DNA from: an uncultured Treponema sp.
GTDB taxonomy: Bacteria > Spirochaetota > Spirochaetia > Treponematales > Treponemataceae
Direction: 5' to 3'
Length of the DNA stretch: 14,725 bases
NCBI GenBank assembly: GCA_937890485.1
Contig: CALBXN010000092.1
Coordinates: 1-14,725, forward strand
The notes under the pieces were generated by a model. The model saw only the letters and a list, made by a program, of their open reading frames with translations, did not search any database and had not been told where the DNA came from. Every line of letters begins with the position of its first letter. Within the stretch, counting starts at the first letter, position 1. A program made the position numbers and the translations under genes. Positions 5,971-12,162 of this stretch are shown in pieces.

Positions 5971-5990
5971 TATAACTTCCTACTCTACTG

Positions 5991-6013
5991 AAAAAAAGAA
6001 AAAGCCCTTTGAA
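5991..6013 (-). terminator. Terminator of SRP RNA / tRNA unit
   Basis: The outer closing stem of the SRP transcript, GCTCTTTGAA pairing with TTCAAAGGGC (6115-6124 with 6004-6013), is directly followed on the minus strand by T5-C-T7. The end stem of the RNA therefore doubles as its intrinsic terminator. Confidence 0.7.
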
Positions 6014-6014
6014 A

Positions 6015-6113
6015 GAGCCTAGGTGGTCTACGGCACAAACAACATCTATCTACCGTTGCTTCCTTCCGGACCTGGCGGAGTTCGAAAGTGCGTCTTGCAT
6101 AGGACCTAGACTC
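6015..6113 (-). ncRNA. ffs: Signal recognition particle RNA, small bacterial (4.5S) type
   Basis: The minus strand contains CCAGGTCCGGAAGGAAGCAA, the conserved GGAA-tetraloop and symmetric-loop domain that binds Ffh. Its flanks pair: GAGTCTAGG (6105-6113) with CCTAGGCTC (6015-6023). Beyond a U-U mismatch the pairing continues for ten more pairs (6115-6124/6004-6013), so the primary transcript end is near 6004 and the 5' end near 6124. No Alu domain is present, as in Gram-negative SRP RNA. It lies downstream of four tRNA genes on the same strand and is probably co-transcribed, then processed. Confidence 0.93.
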
Positions 6114-6209
6114 ATTCAAAGAGCCTTTACTAAAATATACTCAAAAACAACTATAATGTAAAGTTATAAATTTAGTAATTTTCCAATAAGTACAAAAATA
6201 AAGCAATCG

Positions 6210-6236
6210 TTGAGTTTTTGCAAAGCAAAAACTCAA
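6210..6236. repeat. Hairpin with TTTTTGC-AAA-GCAAAAA core
   Basis: Perfect 12-bp inverted repeat (6210-6221/6225-6236) with a 3-base loop. It is the second hairpin downstream of tRNA-Ser(GGA) and shares the TTTGC-N3-GCAAA core with hairpin H2 of the leader cassettes. No U tract follows directly. Confidence 0.8.
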
Positions 6237-6280
6237 GTTCATTTTATAAAAAAATCTCAAGATTTTTTTATAAAATGAAC
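6237..6280. repeat. 20-bp perfect hairpin abutting tRNA-Ser(GGA)
   Basis: Arms 6237-6256 and 6261-6280 are perfectly complementary with a 4-base loop. On the minus strand the first base of the arm is the discriminator G of the tRNA, so the mature 3' end is inside the stem. Arms begin GTTC and end GAAC. Confidence 0.85.
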
Positions 6281-6364
6281 GGAGAGAGGGGGATTCGAAC
6301 CCCCGGTACCTTTCGGTACACAACCTTTCCAAGATTGCACCATCGACCGCTCGGACATCTCTCC
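6280..6364 (-). tRNA. tRNA-Ser(GGA)
   Basis: Minus-strand acceptor GGAGAGA pairs with TCTCTCC, discriminator G at 6280. Anticodon loop TTGGAAA gives GGA, reading UCC/UCU. The long variable arm around TACCGAAAGGTA is the class II type expected for serine. CCA is not encoded; the trailer enters a long hairpin at once. Confidence 0.96.
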
Positions 6365-6432
6365 AAAAATTTTAACAACAAAACAAGCAAAAAAAAGAGT
6401 ATGTAAAAAAAATTTTGTTGATTAAAAAAAGA

Positions 6433-6506
6433 CGAGACCAAGAGGATTCGAACCTCCGGCCTTCAGATCCGCAATCTGACGCTCTATCCAGCTGAGCTAT
6501 GGTCTC
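6433..6506 (-). tRNA. tRNA-Arg(GCG)
   Basis: Acceptor GAGACCA pairs with TGGTCTC, discriminator G at 6433. Anticodon stem TCAGA/TCTGA encloses TTGCGGA, so the anticodon is GCG (codons CGC/CGU). D loop has an A at the position typical of arginine identity. CCA is not encoded; a T7 run starts three bases after the discriminator, unlike the serine genes which have hairpins there. A G34 arginine tRNA is uncommon, because most bacteria encode ACG and deaminate it to ICG. Confidence 0.94.
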
Positions 6507-6560
6507 AAAAACAGTTCTAAAAACTTTTTATATTTATTCGGTATTCAAATTTATGACCGT

Positions 6561-6580
6561 CGAGTTTGCGAAGCAAATCG
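6561..6580. repeat. Hairpin with TTTGC-GAA-GCAAA core
   Basis: CGAGTTTGC (6561-6569) and GCAAATCG (6573-6580) pair with one bulged base. It is the third, outermost hairpin downstream of tRNA-Ser(GCU). Confidence 0.6.
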
Positions 6581-6588
6581 AGTTAACG

Positions 6589-6621
6589 TTTAGTTTTTTC
6601 ATTTTCAATGAAAAAACTAAA
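6589..6621. repeat. 15-bp perfect hairpin downstream of tRNA-Ser(GCU)
   Basis: Arms 6589-6603 and 6607-6621 are perfectly complementary with a 3-base loop. On the minus strand it begins TTTAGTTT right after the first trailer hairpin, the same position and opening pattern (TYKAGTTT) as the second hairpins after the other two tRNA-Ser genes. Confidence 0.8.
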
Positions 6622-6666
6622 GTTCATTCTAATAATAAAACTATAAGTTTTATTATTAGAATGAAC
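6622..6666. repeat. 21-bp perfect hairpin abutting tRNA-Ser(GCU)
   Basis: Arms 6622-6642 and 6646-6666 are perfectly complementary with loop ATA. Base 6666 is the tRNA discriminator. Ends are GTTC/GAAC as in the other two serine trailers, while the middle of the stem is different. Confidence 0.85.
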
Positions 6667-6753
6667 GGAGCAAGGGGGATTCGAACCCCCGATACCCTTT
6701 AGGGGTATAACTCCTTAGCAGGGAGCCACCTTCGGCCTCTCGGTCATCGCTCC
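6666..6753 (-). tRNA. tRNA-Ser(GCU)
   Basis: Acceptor GGAGCGA pairs with TTGCTCC (one G-U pair), discriminator G at 6666. Anticodon loop CTGCTAA gives GCU, reading AGC/AGU. A long variable arm (ATACCCCTAAAGGGTAT) marks it as class II. CCA is not encoded. Confidence 0.95.
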
Positions 6754-6776
6754 AAAACACAAGAAAGACAAGGGGT

Positions 6777-6828
6777 AAAAAAAACTTCGTTAAACACCCA
6801 CAGAAAACGACACCGCAGGAAAACGAAG
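6777..6828 (-). terminator. Candidate intrinsic terminator between tRNA-Ser(UGA) and tRNA-Ser(GCU)
   Basis: On the minus strand CTTCGTT (6822-6828) pairs with AACGAAG (6785-6791) and is followed by eight T (6777-6784). The 30-base loop holds an imperfect direct repeat, TCGTTTTCCTGCGGTG and TCGTTTTCTGTGGGTG. If it works, the first tRNA would be partly uncoupled from the rest of the cluster. The long loop makes this uncertain. Confidence 0.4.
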
Positions 6829-6855
6829 CCCACACCAAATCATTCCTAATTTTTG

Positions 6856-6876
6856 CACTTTTCACTTTTCACTTTT
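6856..6876. repeat. Three tandem copies of CACTTTT
   Basis: A 7-bp unit is repeated exactly three times in the spacer between two tRNA-Ser genes. No function is apparent. Confidence 0.7.
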
Positions 6877-6877
6877 G

Positions 6878-6900
6878 TCGATTTTGTTTCGCAAACTCGA
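6878..6900. repeat. Second trailer hairpin of tRNA-Ser(UGA)
   Basis: TCGATTTTG (6878-6886) pairs with CAAACTCGA (6892-6900) with one mismatch. It corresponds in position to the TYKAGTTT hairpins after the other two serine tRNAs. Confidence 0.55.
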
Positions 6901-6943
6901 GTTCTTAAAAAATAAAAACCTTTGATTTTTAGTTTTTAAGAAC
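6901..6943. repeat. Hairpin abutting tRNA-Ser(UGA)
   Basis: Arms 6901-6911 and 6933-6943 give 11 perfect pairs starting at the discriminator base 6943, then a mismatch and about six more A-T pairs. Ends are GTTC/GAAC as in the other two serine trailers. Confidence 0.75.
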
Positions 6944-7027
6944 GGAGCAGGGGGGATTCGAACCCCCGGTACGTCGCCGCACAACGGTTTTCAAGACCGC
7001 CGCCTTAAACCACTCGGCCACCGCTCC
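6943..7027 (-). tRNA. tRNA-Ser(UGA)
   Basis: Acceptor GGAGCGG pairs with CTGCTCC, allowing one weak pair, discriminator G at 6943. Anticodon loop CTTGAAA gives UGA, reading UCA and other UCN codons. Long variable arm (GCGGCGACGT region) is class II. It is the first gene of the tRNA/SRP unit after a near-consensus promoter. Confidence 0.95.
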
Positions 7028-7044
7028 AATTGAAAAGTAAAGTC

Positions 7045-7073
7045 AGTTTACAAACTTTTTAAAAATTTGTCAA
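7045..7073 (-). promoter_or_regulatory. Promoter of tRNA/SRP RNA cluster
   Basis: On the minus strand TTGACA (7068-7073), a 17-bp spacer and TAAACT (7045-7050). Predicted start near 7038, about 11 bases before the first tRNA. It is one of the strongest matches to the sigma-70 consensus in the window, as expected for stable RNA. Confidence 0.75.
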
Positions 7074-7129
7074 TAGAAAAGATAAAATTTGTTAAACCTC
7101 AAATACTTACTGTATTTTCTAAAGTTTCA

Positions 7130-7849
7130 CTAAAATCGGAATCTAAATCCGCCACCAAAAACAAAATCCATTTTAAATTCATTTGGAAATTCTGCGTAGT
7201 ATCCAAAATGAAGAGGAAATGAAAAATGTTTATGATATAAAGTTTCATACCCAAGTCCTATACCTGCAATTCCGTTAAAATATTCTGGAATATTGTAATC
7301 TGTTTTGTAATAAAAACCACCTAAAAGAAGACCATATAATCTTCCATACCAATTTTTTTGATATTTTACTGTAAAAAATTCAAATTGAGCTTCTGCAGTT
7401 AACATATAAAAAGAATTGATAAATTTAGAAATAACATCTTGAGAATCAATATAGTCATAATATTCCATTGGAATATACATTCCAGAAAAGTTAATTTGAT
7501 AACCAAAATTTCCAAGCCATTGTTGCCAACTTAATCCAGGATATGCGTAAGCAAAAACTCCAATAGATTTATTGAATTGTTCAAAAGGAGTTTTTTCATT
7601 TGGCTCAAATTCAATTTTCTTTTCTCTTGGTTTAGTCTCGCTAAAATCGGATTGACCTTCCCCTACTTTCTTTGCAACCTTTGGTCGTTTTTCTGTAGGA
7701 AATCTAGGTTCTGCAAAATCTTCTTGAATAGAAATTTCTGTTTGAGAAGTTTCGAGTTCACTTTCAGTAGAAATTTCATCATTTTCTTGTGCAAAAAGAT
7801 AAAAACTTCCACATAACAAAATCATAAAAATAATTAAAATTTTTTTCAT
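7130..7849 (-). CDS. Exported protein, probable outer-membrane beta-barrel, unknown function
   Basis: A 239-residue protein beginning MKKILIIFMILLCGSFYLFAQ, a typical signal peptide with probable cleavage after FA. A Glu/Ser/Thr-rich then Lys/Arg-rich linker (about residues 22-95) follows. The rest alternates aromatic and polar residues (YQINFSGMYIPMEYYDY, YGRLYGLLLGGFYYKTDY) and ends GGGFRFRF with a terminal Phe, the usual sorting signal of outer-membrane barrels. I recognise no specific family. The start at 7849 is set by TGAGGA (7855-7860) five bases upstream; a GTG at 7861 overlaps that signal and is rejected. A cysteine within the signal peptide (LLC) could be read as a relaxed spirochaete lipobox, but the FAQ cleavage site looks better. 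It has its own strong promoter and is upstream of the tRNA cluster. Confidence 0.7.
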   Translation of the reverse strand: MKKILIIFMILLCGSFYLFAQENDEISTESELETSQTEISIQEDFAEPRFPTEKRPKVAKKVGEGQSDFSETKPREKKIEFEPNEKTPFEQFNKSIGVFAYAYPGLSWQQWLGNFGYQINFSGMYIPMEYYDYIDSQDVISKFINSFYMLTAEAQFEFFTVKYQKNWYGRLYGLLLGGFYYKTDYNIPEYFNGIAGIGLGYETLYHKHFSFPLHFGYYAEFPNEFKMDFVFGGGFRFRF

Positions 7850-7879
7850 AAAATTCCTCACTTTTATAAAGTTACTTTG

Positions 7880-7908
7880 ATTATCTAAAAGATATTTTTT
7901 GTTGTCAA
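7880..7908 (-). promoter_or_regulatory. Promoter of the 7130-7849 gene
   Basis: On the minus strand TTGACA (7903-7908), a 17-bp spacer and GATAAT (7880-7885). Predicted start near 7873, a leader of about 24 nt. Confidence 0.7.
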
Positions 7909-8046
7909 TCTGTCTTTATATTCATTTCACAAAAAAATAATCATTCTTATCATACTTCTAACACAATTAGACATTATTGATATTTTTGATAAAAACTTTT
8001 TTTACATAAAATTTAAAAAAAAATATTTATACATAAAAGTTTTCTA

Positions 8047-8076
8047 TTGTGTATTTTTATTCATTTGTGGTAAAAT
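8047..8076 (+). promoter_or_regulatory. Promoter of gdhA
   Basis: TTGTGT (8047-8052), an 18-bp spacer and TAAAAT (8071-8076) with TTTGTGG directly before the -10, similar to the pyrB promoter. The rest of the intergenic stretch from 7909 is very AT-rich; I see no other clear feature in it, although additional promoter-like hexamers occur around 7978-8030. Confidence 0.5.
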
Positions 8077-8124
8077 GCCCTATAAAAAAATAATCACCTT
8101 AATTTTATTTTTTGGGGGTATGGT

Positions 8125-9471
8125 ATGAAGAATGCATACATAAACCGCGTATTAGAGCAAGTAAAAGCAAAAAATGCTCACGAACCAGAATTCTTGCAGG
8201 CAGTTCAAGAAGTATTAGAAACACTTGAACCAGTAGTAGAAAAAATGCCAGAAATCGAAAAAAATGCCATCTTAGAAAGAATGGTTGAACCAGAACGTGT
8301 AATTATGTTCCGTGTTCCTTGGATGGACGATAATGGTAATGTTCAGGTAAATAGAGGATATAGAGTTCAATTTAACAGTGCAATTGGACCTTACAAAGGT
8401 GGAATTCGTTTTCATCCATCTGTAAATCTTGGAATTTTAAAATTCTTAGGATTTGAACAAACTTTCAAAAACTCACTAACAACACTTCCAATGGGTGGTG
8501 GTAAAGGTGGTGCTGATTTTGATCCACACGGAAAATCAGACGCTGAAGTTATGAGATTCTGCCAATCTTTTATGACAGAACTTTCAAAACACATTGGTGC
8601 TGACACAGACGTTCCAGCTGGAGATATTGGTGTTGGCGCACGTGAAGTTGGTTATATGTTTGGACAATACAAAAGACTTCGCAACGAATTTACAGGTGTT
8701 TTAACTGGAAAAGGTTTAACATTCGGTGGTTCTTTAATCAGAACTCAAGCAACTGGATATGGACTAATCTACTTTGCAGACAATATGCTTGCAAAAGTTG
8801 GAGATAACTTCAAAGGTAAAACTTGTGTAATTTCTGGTTCTGGAAACGTTGCTCAATATGCAGCAGAAAAACTTATTCAATTAGGTGCAAAACCAGTTAC
8901 ACTTTCTGACTCAAACGGATATATTTACGATCCAGATGGAATCACACAAGAAAAACTTGACTGGGTAAAAGACCTTAAAACAGTTCGCCGTGGACGCATT
9001 AAAGAATATGTAGAACAATATCCTAACGCAAAATACGTTGAAGGAAAACGTCCTTGGGAAGTAAAATGTGATTGTGCTTTCCCATGTGCTACACAAAACG
9101 AACTTAACGGCGAAGAAGCAAAAATGCTTTTGGCTAACGGAGTTAAACTTGTTGCAGAAGGTGCAAACATGCCTTCAACAGCAGAAGCAGTTAGTGCATT
9201 CCTAGAAGCAAAAATTTTGTATGCTCCTGGAAAAGCTTCAAACGCTGGAGGAGTAGCAACATCTGGTCTTGAAATGAGCCAAAACTCAGAACGCCTTTCA
9301 TGGTCAGCTGAAGAAGTTGACTCAAAACTAAAAGGAATTATGAAAAACATCCACGACGCAGCATACGATGCAGCTGAAAAATTCGGAATGAAAGGAAATT
9401 ATGTTGCAGGTGCAAACATTTCAGGATTCCTAAAAGTTTGTAACGCAATGATCGCACAAGGTATTGTGTAA
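8125..9471 (+). CDS. gdhA: Glutamate dehydrogenase, NADP-type hexameric
   Basis: A 448-residue enzyme interconverting 2-oxoglutarate plus ammonium and glutamate. PMGGGKGGADFDP carries the catalytic-region lysine K127; other signatures are VPAGDIGVGAREVGYMFGQYKR, KGLTFGGSLIRTQATGYG and the Rossmann fold segment CVISGSGNVAQYAAEKL. Length and motifs fit the bacterial hexameric family in which NADPH is usual; the coenzyme is inferred. The ATG at 8125 follows a GGGGG run six bases upstream, weaker pairing than AGGAGG but well placed. Codon choice is richer in C-ending codons (AAC, TTC, GAC) than neighbouring genes, which suggests high expression. It is monocistronic, between its own promoter and a strong terminator. 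Confidence 0.97.
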   Translation: MKNAYINRVLEQVKAKNAHEPEFLQAVQEVLETLEPVVEKMPEIEKNAILERMVEPERVIMFRVPWMDDNGNVQVNRGYRVQFNSAIGPYKGGIRFHPSVNLGILKFLGFEQTFKNSLTTLPMGGGKGGADFDPHGKSDAEVMRFCQSFMTELSKHIGADTDVPAGDIGVGAREVGYMFGQYKRLRNEFTGVLTGKGLTFGGSLIRTQATGYGLIYFADNMLAKVGDNFKGKTCVISGSGNVAQYAAEKLIQLGAKPVTLSDSNGYIYDPDGITQEKLDWVKDLKTVRRGRIKEYVEQYPNAKYVEGKRPWEVKCDCAFPCATQNELNGEEAKMLLANGVKLVAEGANMPSTAEAVSAFLEAKILYAPGKASNAGGVATSGLEMSQNSERLSWSAEEVDSKLKGIMKNIHDAAYDAAEKFGMKGNYVAGANISGFLKVCNAMIAQGIV

Positions 9472-9502
9472 TAAATTCTAAATAAATAATTTTTAGATTA
9501 TG

Positions 9503-9549
9503 AAAAACGCTCTTAAAGAATTATCTTTTGGAGCGTTTTTTATTTTTTT
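9503..9549 (+). terminator. Intrinsic terminator of gdhA
   Basis: AAAAACGCTC (9503-9512) pairs with GAGCGTTTTT (9531-9540), with an inner stem AAAGA/TCTTT (9515-9519/9524-9528) closed by ATTA, followed by T, A and T7. Confidence 0.9.
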
Positions 9550-9555
9550 CAGATA

Positions 9556-9584
9556 TTGTCAACAAGATATTATTTTGTTAAAAT
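9556..9584 (+). promoter_or_regulatory. Promoter of radical SAM gene, very close to its ATG
   Basis: TTGTCA (9556-9561), a 17-bp spacer and TAAAAT (9579-9584). The ATG is at 9596, so transcription starting 6-7 bases after the -10 leaves only about 4-5 untranslated bases. Confidence 0.6.
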
Positions 9585-9595
9585 TTCATTAACTT

Positions 9596-11341
9596 ATGAA
9601 AACTTTACTCATTGGGATAAACTCTAAATTTTCTCATACAAACTTAGCAATTCGTTCAATAAAAGAATATGTAAAACATAAATCAAATATTAATCCTATT
9701 ATAAAAGAATTTACAATAAATCAATTAACAACAGACATCCTTAGAGATATAGTTTTTGAAAAACCAAATGTTATTTTATTTTCAATTTATATTTGGAATG
9801 TAGAATTTACTTTAAAAGTGATTCAAGAAATAAAAAAGATTTTACCAAAAGTTTTTATCGGAGTTGGAGGCCCAGAAGTTTCTTATCGTGCAGAAGAAAT
9901 TTTACAAGAAAATAAATTTATTGATTGTGTAATTTCTGGCGAAGGTGAAATATCAACTTGTGAACTTTTAGAAAATCTAAATAAAAATTTTGAATCAGAA
10001 AAAAATGAATTTAAAAATATCGATTTTAATATTGATGGAATTTATTTTAGAAATAAAAAATTTACACCTAGAACTCCAATTCAAAATTTAGATGAATTAT
10101 TTTTTGCATATCCTGATTTAAATGAACTTGATATTAACAACAGAATTTTTTATTACGAATCATCGCGTGGCTGTCCTTTCAGATGTTCGTATTGTCTTTC
10201 TTCTATTGATAAAAGTGTTCGTAACAGAAGTTTAGAAAAAGTTTTTGACGACTTAAAAATATTTTTAGATGCAAAAGTAAAACTTGTAAAATTTGTAGAT
10301 AGAACTTTTAATTTAAATGAAGAAAGAACAATTTCTATTTGGAATTTCTTAAAAGAGAATCACAATGGAATAACAATGTTTCATTTTGAAATTGCAGCAC
10401 AACAACTTACAGAAAAAATGTTACAAGCAATTAAAAATTTTCCAAAAGGAATTATGCAATTTGAAATTGGAATCCAAAGTACAAATGAAAAAACTTTACA
10501 AGCTATTGGTCGCTCTGCAAATTTACAAATGCTAAATGAAAAAATAAAACAAATTCCTAAAACAATACATTCACATTTAGATTTAATTGCAGGACTTCCT
10601 CATGAAAGTTTAAATGAATTTAAAAACTCATTTGATTATGTCATCAAATTAAAACCGGACATGTTACAACTTGGATTTTTAAAAATCTTATCTGGAACAC
10701 AGATGGAAAGTTTTGCAAAAGAAAATGAATATCAATTTTCTGAAACTCCACCTTACGAAGTTTTATCAACTCCATACATTTCTTATTTTGATTTACAATT
10801 TTTAAAAGATGTAGAAGAAGTTTTAGATATTTTTTATAACTCAAATAATTTTGAATTTACTTTCAATTATATTTTTTGTTTACAAGAAAAATTTGATTTT
10901 TCAATTTTTGAAATTTTATCTTCTATTGTAAATTACTTTAGAGAAATTAAAATTTTTGAAACACCTCAGAAAATAAATGTGTTTTACAAATTATTTTTAG
11001 ATTATATAAATTCAAATCACTTTGAAAAATTTCAAAATATTTTTAATAAAGATTTACTACAAGAATTAATTAAATTTGATTTTATCATTTCTGAAAAAAT
11101 AAGCAACTTACCAACTTGGTATAATCGAAATTATAATAAAGAAAATCATAAAGAAGCCTTAATTAAATTTTGCAATTTTGAAAGCACACGACTTGCTTAT
11201 GCTCATAGTGAATATGATGAATTTAATTTTAACCCAGTAACTTTTGAAAACGAAAAAACAAAAATATTATTTGTTTACGATTCCGTAAAAGGAAAAACTC
11301 ATACAAAACAATTTTATTTTTTAGATAAAAATCTTTCGTAA
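9596..11341 (+). CDS. B12-binding-domain radical SAM protein (DUF4080-type)
   Basis: A 581-residue protein. Residues about 1-135 look like a cobalamin-binding Rossmann domain (LLIGINSKFSHTNLAIRSIKEY, then VFIGVGGPEVSYRAEEIL and CVISGEGE). The radical SAM core follows, with the cluster motif GCPFRCSYC, cysteines C193, C197 and C200 (CxxxCxxC). The C-terminal part, from about residue 370, is AT-driven in composition (many F, N, K, I) and fits the DUF4080 extension. Such proteins are predicted methyltransferases or rearrangement enzymes of unknown substrate. No Shine-Dalgarno precedes the ATG, and the promoter sits immediately upstream, so the mRNA is predicted near-leaderless. Its 3' end overlaps the converging glycosylase gene by 28 bp. 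Confidence 0.85.
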   Translation: MKTLLIGINSKFSHTNLAIRSIKEYVKHKSNINPIIKEFTINQLTTDILRDIVFEKPNVILFSIYIWNVEFTLKVIQEIKKILPKVFIGVGGPEVSYRAEEILQENKFIDCVISGEGEISTCELLENLNKNFESEKNEFKNIDFNIDGIYFRNKKFTPRTPIQNLDELFFAYPDLNELDINNRIFYYESSRGCPFRCSYCLSSIDKSVRNRSLEKVFDDLKIFLDAKVKLVKFVDRTFNLNEERTISIWNFLKENHNGITMFHFEIAAQQLTEKMLQAIKNFPKGIMQFEIGIQSTNEKTLQAIGRSANLQMLNEKIKQIPKTIHSHLDLIAGLPHESLNEFKNSFDYVIKLKPDMLQLGFLKILSGTQMESFAKENEYQFSETPPYEVLSTPYISYFDLQFLKDVEEVLDIFYNSNNFEFTFNYIFCLQEKFDFSIFEILSSIVNYFREIKIFETPQKINVFYKLFLDYINSNHFEKFQNIFNKDLLQELIKFDFIISEKISNLPTWYNRNYNKENHKEALIKFCNFESTRLAYAHSEYDEFNFNPVTFENEKTKILFVYDSVKGKTHTKQFYFLDKNLS

Positions 11342-12150
11342 TAAAATGCGTATTGCTGATAAATTCCTGCAACTTCACTTTTCATCCAAGAAGGAATTTT
11401 TCCGTCGTATCGTTCATCAATTATTTTTTGAATCCAAGTATCAACAGGACAGGCATTTATCAAATGTAATCCAAACAAACAAATACAATTAGCAACTTTC
11501 TTTCCGATTCCTTTGAAAGAAATTAATTTTTCAAAAGCATCTTTATAAGTCATATTTTTTAATTCATCAATCCAAGTTGGATTTTCAATCGTGTATAAAC
11601 TTATTAAATAAATATATTCATCTCTGTAACCTAAACCTACAGATTTTAATTTTTCAAGAATTTTATTTTTATCACCAAAAGAAATTATCTCTTGTGCAGT
11701 TGGAAAACTTTTTAGTTCCAAAGTAATTTGTTTTTTAGAAAAAATTTTGCAAAGACCTTCTATTGATTTTTTAATTCGTGGGATATTGTTATTTTGACTT
11801 ATGATAAAACTAATAATCATTTCCCATAAATCTTGATTTAAAATTCTTATACCATATCCATATTTTATTGCACGCTGCAAATATTCATCATCAACAATTA
11901 AGGAAGTAATTTTTTTATAATCTGTATTAAAGTCAAAATAATTTTTCCAAAAACTTTCAAACTCAGATTCAGTACAATCAATTTTTATTTTTTTATCATC
12001 CTGAAAAATATTTAAAAGCTTATCTTTAACTGGAACTTGATAGTGATATTTTTTTGATTCGTTATCACAAAAAATTTCTTGCCATCTAAAACATTGTCCA
12101 GAATCTGCAATTTGATTTAAATTAAAAAACTCACTATCAAATTCAAACAT
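11314..12150 (-). CDS. ogg: 8-oxoguanine DNA glycosylase (OGG1-type, HhH-GPD)
   Basis: A 278-residue repair enzyme. The N-terminus contains NQIADSGQCFRWQE, a signature of the OGG N-terminal domain. The helix-hairpin-helix-GPD core has GIGKKVANCICLFGL then ACPVDTWIQKII. The catalytic lysine equivalent is K218 and the catalytic aspartate D237; their spacing of 19 equals that of human OGG1 (K249, D268). It should remove 8-oxoguanine and cut the strand as a lyase. Starts are ambiguous: GTG at 12153 or ATG at 12150, with AGGA (12161-12164) 7 or 10 bases upstream. That AGGA overlaps the stop codon of the upstream antiporter gene (TAGGA), so the two are an operon with likely translational coupling. 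Confidence 0.88.
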   Translation of the reverse strand: MFEFDSEFFNLNQIADSGQCFRWQEIFCDNESKKYHYQVPVKDKLLNIFQDDKKIKIDCTESEFESFWKNYFDFNTDYKKITSLIVDDEYLQRAIKYGYGIRILNQDLWEMIISFIISQNNNIPRIKKSIEGLCKIFSKKQITLELKSFPTAQEIISFGDKNKILEKLKSVGLGYRDEYIYLISLYTIENPTWIDELKNMTYKDAFEKLISFKGIGKKVANCICLFGLHLINACPVDTWIQKIIDERYDGKIPSWMKSEVAGIYQQYAFYYERFLSKK

Positions 12151-12162
12151 CACAAAACAATC

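Noticed and set aside
6376..6420. CAACAAAA/TTTTGTTG inverted repeat between tRNA-Arg and tRNA-Ser(GGA)
   Set aside because: Eight A/T-rich pairs with a 29-base loop are expected by chance in this composition.
6237..6666. tRNA trailer hairpins as ordinary terminators
   Set aside because: They are long and AT-rich, begin at the mature tRNA end, and are not followed by a T tract on the minus strand.
6141..6865. Several 60-70-codon frames across the tRNA cluster
   Set aside because: They run through tRNA genes and hairpins; peptides such as RGIRTPGTF are translated tRNA T-arms, a common false call.
7101..7117. AAATAC/GTATTT hairpin after the exported-protein gene
   Set aside because: Only six weak pairs and no T tract; not enough to call a terminator.
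8925..9350. 141-codon antisense frame inside gdhA
   Set aside because: Composition is the shadow of strongly biased gdhA codons; no recognisable domain or ribosome site.
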